Positions 59,302 through 64,000 of a stretch of 64,000 bases of DNA are shown here, piece after piece. Made by a program: the position numbers and the translations under genes. Numbering within the stretch: the stretch's first letter is position 1; each line of letters begins with the position of its first letter. The notes beneath the pieces are model-generated. The model was not told where the DNA came from, ran no database searches, and worked only from the letters and a program-made list of their open reading frames with translations. The stretch spans positions 237,669-301,668 of the forward strand of contig CM060312.1 of NCBI GenBank assembly GCA_030674185.1, given 5' to 3'. The DNA is from Monoplex corrugatus. Taxonomy: Eukaryota; Mollusca; Gastropoda; Littorinimorpha; Ranellidae.

Positions 59302-59763
59302 GATTAACATCAGGAAGAGAGTTCTTGAATGTTATATAGAACCAATATTGTTGTACGGTTGTGAGGCGTGGACAGTCAAGAAGCAAAGCCAGAACAAGAT
59401 TGAGGCAGCCAAGATGTGGTTTCTAAGAAGGATGCTGAGAGTTCCATGGACAGCAAAGAAAACAAACGAGACAGTCTTCATGGAAGCAGACACAAGTACA
59501 CCATTCATACGGAAGATTAGGAAAAGGCAGGCAATATTCACAGGCCATTTTATGAGGAAAGGGGAATTGGAACACCTGGTCACAACAGGAAAGCTGGAGG
59601 GAAGGAGAGCACCGGGAAGACCTAGGGAGAAGATACTAGACGGACATGCAGAGTGGCTGAAGACAAGGAGGGTGGAAGAGATGCTTGAGGCAACAAGAGA
59701 TAGAGACAGGTGGAAGTCCATAACCGCCAACGCCATGTGGCAAGGCACCTGATGATGATGATG
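59302..59763 (+). mobile_element. RTE-like LINE 3' fragment with target-site duplication
   Basis: Flanked by the direct repeat AGTGATC (59295-59301 and 59764-59770). It corresponds to the C-terminal end of the element at 27490-30507 and finishes with a GATGATGATGATG tail. It is inserted in one unit of the 98-bp minisatellite. Confidence 0.85.
59348..59752 (+). CDS. RTE C-terminal domain fragment (open, 134 codons)
   Basis: An open frame reading MLYGCEAWTVKKQSQNKIEA, AAKMWFLRRMLRVPWTAKKT, FIRKIRKRQAIFTGHFMRKG, LEGRRAPGRPREKILDGH and MLEATRDRDRWKSITANAMW to a stop at 59750-59752. This is the conserved domain after the polymerase in RTE elements, probably used in nucleic-acid binding (family inference). 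The endonuclease and polymerase are absent, so it is inert. It is better preserved than the same region of the 27-kb copy, which has stops near 30090. Confidence 0.8.
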   Translation: MLYGCEAWTVKKQSQNKIEAAKMWFLRRMLRVPWTAKKTNETVFMEADTSTPFIRKIRKRQAIFTGHFMRKGELEHLVTTGKLEGRRAPGRPREKILDGHAEWLKTRRVEEMLEATRDRDRWKSITANAMWQGT

Positions 59764-60424
59764 AGTGATCTCTCTCAGCAATGTATTCGGGTACGCCATG
59801 CACGTAGACCTGTACTAACATATGTCTAGATAATTACCTCAGTCTAACAATCTCTCTAGTCAACGCGTGTTCAGGTAAAGCCATTACGTAGATCTCTACT
59901 GACCTAAGGTGTTATCTATACTGTATGTATGGTGTAATTACCCGAGTCTAGTGATCTGTCTAATCAAGGCGTGTTCAGGTAAGCCCTGTATGTAGGTCTG
60001 TAGTGACCCAGTATGTCTGGGTATGTTGATGTAATTACCTTAGTCTGGCAATCTCTTAATCAAGGGTGTTCAGGTAGCCTTGTATGTAGGTCTGTAGTGA
60101 CCCAAGTTATGTCTGGGTATGTATGATGTAATTACCTTAGTCTGGCAATCTCTCTAATCAAGGCGTGTTCAGGTAAGCCTTGTATGTTGATCTGTACTGA
60201 CCTACGTTATGTCTAGGTATATATGATGTAATTTCCTGAGTCTAGTCAAGGCGTATTCAGGTAAACCCTGTACGTAGGTATGTACTGAACCAAGTTATGT
60301 CTAGGCACATGTATGTATGATGTAAAAAAAACTTAGTCTGGCGATCTCTCTAATCAAGGTGTGTTCAGGTAAGCCCTGTATGTAGGTCTTTACTGACCCA
60401 AGTTATGTCTAGGTATGCTTAATG

Positions 60425-60775
60425 TAGGCAGCTGAGATGTGGTTTCTAAGAAGGATGTTGAGAGTTCCATGGACAGCAAAGAAAACAAACGAGACAGTCT
60501 TCATGGAGGCAGACACAAGTAGATCATTCATTAAGGAAGATTAGGAAAAGGCAGGCAACATTCATAGGCCATTTTATGAGGAAAGTGGAATTGGAACACC
60601 TGGTCACAACAGGAAAGCTGGAGGGAAGGAGAGCACCCAGGGAGAAGATACTAGACGGACTTGCAGAGTGGCTGAAGACAGGGAGGGTGGAAGAGATGCT
60701 TGAGGCAACAAGAGACAGAGTACAGGTGGAAGTCCATAATCGCTAACGCCATGCGGCAAGGCACCTGATGATGAT
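60425..60775 (+). mobile_element. Second RTE 3' fragment in the same minisatellite
   Basis: Starts at GGCAGCTGAGATGTGGTTTC and ends GCACCTGATGATGATG. It is truncated further than the copy at 59302-59763 and carries frame changes near 60530 and 60720, where an extra base lies in GAGTACAGG. The clean ATGTA at both edges may be a short target-site duplication. Confidence 0.8.
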
Positions 60776-60790
60776 GCATGATGTAATTAC

Positions 60791-61020
60791 CTGAGTCTGG
60801 CGATCTCTTTAATCAAGGCGTGTTCAGGTAAGTCCTGTATGTAGGTCTTTCCTATCACGTCCCTCTTCTGAGCGCCGATGGCCACGTGACCTTTGTTGCA
60901 GTTGTTCCACAGACTGCATCCTGCCCCCACCATCCCTGCCCCACTGGAAGACCGCCTGGACTGTCCTCTCATAGACACACCAAGGCCTGAGCCCATTATA
61001 TCCCTCTTCTTCACGCTCAC
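60791..61020 (-). CDS. Pseudokinase gene, exon for the kinase N-lobe
   Basis: A 230-nt exon from acceptor TTTGCAG (ending at 61021) to donor CTCAG-GTAATT (60789-60790). It is read in phase 0 at its start and ends with two bases of an Arg codon that the next exon completes. The protein runs VSVKKRDIMGSGLGVSMRG, a Ser/Gly-rich linker RRSSSGAGMVGAG, then CSLWNNCNKGHVAIGAQKRD and IQDLPEHALIKEIARLR. GHVAIGAQK resembles the VAIK strand with Gly in place of the ATP-binding Lys. LIKEIARLR fits helix C with its Glu. The first 40 residues probably precede the kinase domain. Earlier exons lie beyond this point, in or past the minisatellite to the right. Confidence 0.8.
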
Positions 61021-61024
61021 CTGC

Positions 61025-62735
61025 AAACAGCATAGTCATCACCATCACCTGACAAAGCCTGACAACTCACAGTCATCATGTATACCTGACAACACTTGAC
61101 GACACCTGAGAACACCTAACTACCACTGACAACCCTAGCAACACCTGACAACTCACAGTCATCATGTATACCTGACAGAACTTGACAACACCCGACGACA
61201 CCTAACGACACCTGACAATACCTGACAACTCACAGCCATCATGCATACCTGACAACATTTGACTACACCTGACAACTCATAGTCACCATGTATACCTGAC
61301 AACACTTGACGACACCTGAGAACACCTAACTAACATTGACAACCCCTAGCAACACCTGACAACTCACAGTCATCATGTATACCTGACAGAACTTGACAAC
61401 ACCCGACGACACCTAATCACACCTGACAATACCTGACAACTCACAGCCATCATGCACACCTGACAACATTTGACTACACCTGACAACTCATAGTCACCAT
61501 GTATATCTGACAACACTTGACGACACCTGAAAACACCTGACAACCACTGACAACCCTCGCTACACCTAACAACCCCTGGCAACACCTGACAACAGACAAT
61601 CATCATGTATACTAGACAACTACCTAACAACACCTGACAATACCTGACAAAACCTGACAAAACCTGACAATACCTGACAATACTGATACACACTGGCAAC
61701 ACTGACAATACATGACAATACCTGACAATACCTGACAACACCTGACAATACATTACAATACATGACAATACCTGACAACACTTGACAACACACAGTCATC
61801 ATGTATTCCTCAAAGCACCTGACAACACACAGTCATCATGTATTCCTAAAAAACACCTGACAACACACAGTCATCATGTATTCCTAAAAACACCTGACTA
61901 CACAGTCATCATGTATTCCTAAAAACACCTGACTACACACAGTCATCATGTATTCCTAAAAACACCTGACAACACACAGTCATCATGTATTCCTAAAAAC
62001 ACCTGACTACACACAGTCATCATGTATTCCTAAAAACACCTGATACACACAGTCATCATGTATTCCTAAAAACACCTGACTACACACAGTCATCATGTAT
62101 TCCTAAAAACACCGACAACCACAGTCATCATGTATTCCTAAAAACACCTGACTACACACAGTCATCATGTATTCCTAAAAACACCTGACTACACACAGTC
62201 ATCATGTATTCCTAAAAACACCTGACTACACACAGTCATCATGTATTCCTAAAAACACCTGACAACACCAGTCATCATGTATTCCTAAAAATACCTGACT
62301 ACACACTGTCATCATGTATACTGACAACACTGACAATACACAATCCTATGTGTAAATGACACGATCTGACAACACCTGACATCAGACAATCATCATGTGT
62401 ACCTGACAACACCTGACAGCACCTGACAACACTTGGCAACACGCAGTCATTATGTATACCTAAAGACACCTGGCAACACACAATCATCATATATACCTGA
62501 CAACACATAACAACACTGATAACACCTGACAACATACAGTAATCATGTATACATGACATCACATGACAACACCTGACAACACACAATCATCATGCATACC
62601 TGACAACACCTGACAACGCACAATCATCATGTATATTTGGCAATATCTGACAACACGCAATCATCATGTATACCTGACAACACCTGACAATACACAATCA
62701 TCATGTATACCTGAGAACACCTAACAATATATGAG
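61025..62735. repeat. 37-bp minisatellite (CAGTCATCATGTAT family), left block
   Basis: Units with the core ACACAGTCATCATGTATTCC plus TAAAAACACCTGACTAC, and the variant CAATCATCATGTATACC plus ACCTGACAAC repeats. The middle (61790-62300) is very regular at 37 bp. At 61060-61500 a larger repeat of about 230 bp is visible: the run from AACTCACAGTCATCATGTAT to AACTCATAGTCACCATGTAT occurs twice. Confidence 0.9.
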
Positions 62736-63562
62736 AAACCAGAAGAACAAGAAAACCAGAAGAACAAGAAAACCAATGTAAGCGCGTCTCCAACAAGACA
62801 AAACAAAACAAGCGCAAATTTTCGGCCAACTAGCCTTTGTCAAGCGCGAACGCACGGTCACAGACAAATCACAGACACCAAACAATGGATAATAAAAACG
62901 GGACTAAAAACTTCCCTGCCGCCTCGTCCAGTGGGTAAGAGATGGAATGCCCATGTCATCATGAGCAGTAGTAAGAAAAGGGGAGAGGGGAGGCAACTGT
63001 GATGTCAAAAGGGAAGTGAGATGAGTTCTGCAATTTTGAGAAGTGGCCATGCCATATCGGTATAGCCCCGTTCTGAAGAAGGCACAGGGCAAGAGCCAAG
63101 AGATAAGGGAGTAGATTGTGCCCGGTGCCAAGAATCTGGTAGGCGTGGGAACAGGAAGAGACATGAAATGGCATGTCTGAATTTTGTTACTCATGGTTTG
63201 TCGTTAAGACCATGTGGTTTGCGTGTTCCAAGTTTATTTATGAGGTGGGATTCTCTGTCTTTCCTGTCTATGGTGCTGTTATTGTGTAGAAGCCACAGAC
63301 CTTTCACTCGGATGTCATTGATTGAGTGGTCTGATTGGTTGAAGTGATTGGGGATAGTTTTATCCCTTTGGTGGCGGATATCAGCCAAGTGTTCTTTGAA
63401 ACGTGTGTCAAGGGTGCGTCCAGTTTCACCAATATACAATTGGGAACATTTAGAGCAGCTGATCAAGTAGACAATGTTATAAGTTTGACAGTTGAAATGT
63501 TTTGTAATTCTCATATGAGATTTGGGGCCTTTGACTGTGGTGGCTGAGCACAAGAAAGGACA
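62736..63562 (-). mobile_element. Penelope-like retroelement 3' fragment
   Basis: A minus-strand insert in the 37-bp minisatellite. It encodes a GIY-YIG endonuclease end (63191-63562) followed by a 3' UTR of about 450 bp (down to about 62740) that ends in repeated CCAGAAGAACAAGAAAA units. The reverse transcriptase part is missing (5' truncation). Confidence 0.8.
63191..63562 (-). pseudogene. Penelope-like GIY-YIG endonuclease fragment
   Basis: The fragment reads SHMRITKHFNCQTYNIVYLI, then SCSKCSQLYIGETGRTLDTR, FKEHLADIRHQ and NHFNQSDHSINDIRVKGLWL, ending in RESHLINKLGTRKPHGLND before a stop at 63191. IVY and LYIGETGR correspond to the GIY and YIG motifs, with the catalytic Arg in RTLDTR and Glu in RESHLI. 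This domain sits at the C-terminus of Penelope-like elements and nicks target DNA. The nearest Met (63574) lies in satellite sequence, so no native start is present. The domain looks intact but the polymerase is missing. Confidence 0.82.
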
Positions 63563-64000
63563 ATACACAATCACTATGAGAAGACATAATCATCATGTAT
63601 CTGACAACACCTGACAACACAAATCATTATGTATACCTGACAATACCTGACAAAACCTGACAACACACAATCATCATGCCTAAATGGCAACACCTGACAA
63701 CACCTGACAACAAACAATCATCAGGTATACCTGACAACACCTGACAACACCTGACAACACACAATCATCAGGTATACTGACAACACATGACAACACACAA
63801 TCATCATGTATACCTGACAACACCTGACAACACCTGACAACACACGATAATCATGTATACCTGACAACACCTGTCAACACAAGATCATCATGTACACCTG
63901 ACATCACCTGACAACACACAATCACCATGTATACCTGGCAACACTTGAAAACCCACAATCATCATGTATACCTGACAATACCTCACAACACCTCACAATA
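63563..64000. repeat. 37-bp minisatellite, right block
   Basis: Continuation of the array at 61025-62735 with ACACAATCATCATGTATACC plus ACCTGACAACACCTGAC units, running off the end of the window. Confidence 0.9.

Larger units (their letters stand above)
59262..60424 (-). repeat. ~98-bp minisatellite made from an exon 3' end plus donor and intron start
   Basis: About seven units, interrupted by an RTE fragment at 59302-59763. The landmark GTAATTACC or a variant lies at about 59831, 59934, 60031, 60128, 60229 and 60321, a step of 92-103 bp. On the minus strand each unit carries ACCTACATACAGGGCTTACC, TGAACACGCCTTGATTAGAG and AGATCGCCAGACTMAG followed by GTAATTAC. This corresponds to the last 18-20 codons of the exon at 60791-61020 (TYIQDLPEHALIKEIARLR) with its donor. 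Several units keep the reading frame and the GT, while others have lost bases. They lie downstream of the exon in the intron. Confidence 0.8.

Noticed and set aside
60893..61099. Plus-strand 68-codon ORF over the kinase N-lobe exon
   Set aside because: It overlaps the minus-strand exon, which has matching splice sites and phase; the plus frame has no homology.

Overview
This window is nuclear DNA of an animal, most likely a marine invertebrate and plausibly a mollusc. The evidence is spliced exons with GT/AG boundaries, long CA/GT microsatellites, and several animal retroelement classes in one place: L2/CR1-like and RTE-like LINEs, a Ty3/Gypsy remnant and a Penelope-like GIY-YIG remnant. The species assignment is inference. 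I see no bacterial operons, tRNAs, rRNAs or CRISPR arrays.

Most of the window is tandem repeat broken up by transposons. From 1 to 12.6 kb there is a 28-bp satellite carrying three separate insertions: a 5'-truncated minus-strand LINE with a long reverse transcriptase ORF, a LINE nested inside another LINE, and an internally deleted element. From 12.9 to 17.5 kb lies a decayed minus-strand Gypsy element (gag, zinc knuckle, protease, reverse transcriptase) that is itself split by a plus-strand LINE with an 8-bp target-site duplication. From 17.6 to 24.05 kb is a 33-bp array whose plus frame reads as an 11-residue hendecad repeat. From 24.2 to 25.4 kb is a 29-bp array, followed by large GT tracts and an isolated 75-bp copy of a kinase exon end. 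From 26.9 to 30.5 kb are a relic LINE and a nearly complete but broken RTE-like LINE. From 31.7 to 51.5 kb is a 30-bp array, interrupted twice by L2-like LINE ends.

The only convincing host gene lies on the minus strand, from 61.0 kb down to 51.5 kb. Three exons (60791-61020, 58889-59117, 51499-51936) join in compatible phases and encode the C-terminal kinase-like domain of a protein whose 5' exons lie beyond the right part of the window. The catalytic motifs are degenerate (HRD reads HME, DFG reads LCG, the VAIK lysine is apparently missing), so it is a predicted pseudokinase. Its introns hold a nearly complete L2-like LINE, further LINE and RTE pieces, 37-bp minisatellites, and duplicated exon 3' ends that keep the 5' splice site. 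One exon end is duplicated as a single 75-bp half-exon. Another has been expanded into a roughly 98-bp minisatellite. The right edge (61.0-64.0 kb) is a second 37-bp minisatellite split by a Penelope-like fragment.

The most unusual observation is the repeated amplification of exon 3' ends together with their donor sites in this pseudokinase gene, including a third, inverted copy 33 kb away. The very long ORFs inside the 30-bp array are best explained by a repeat length divisible by three.
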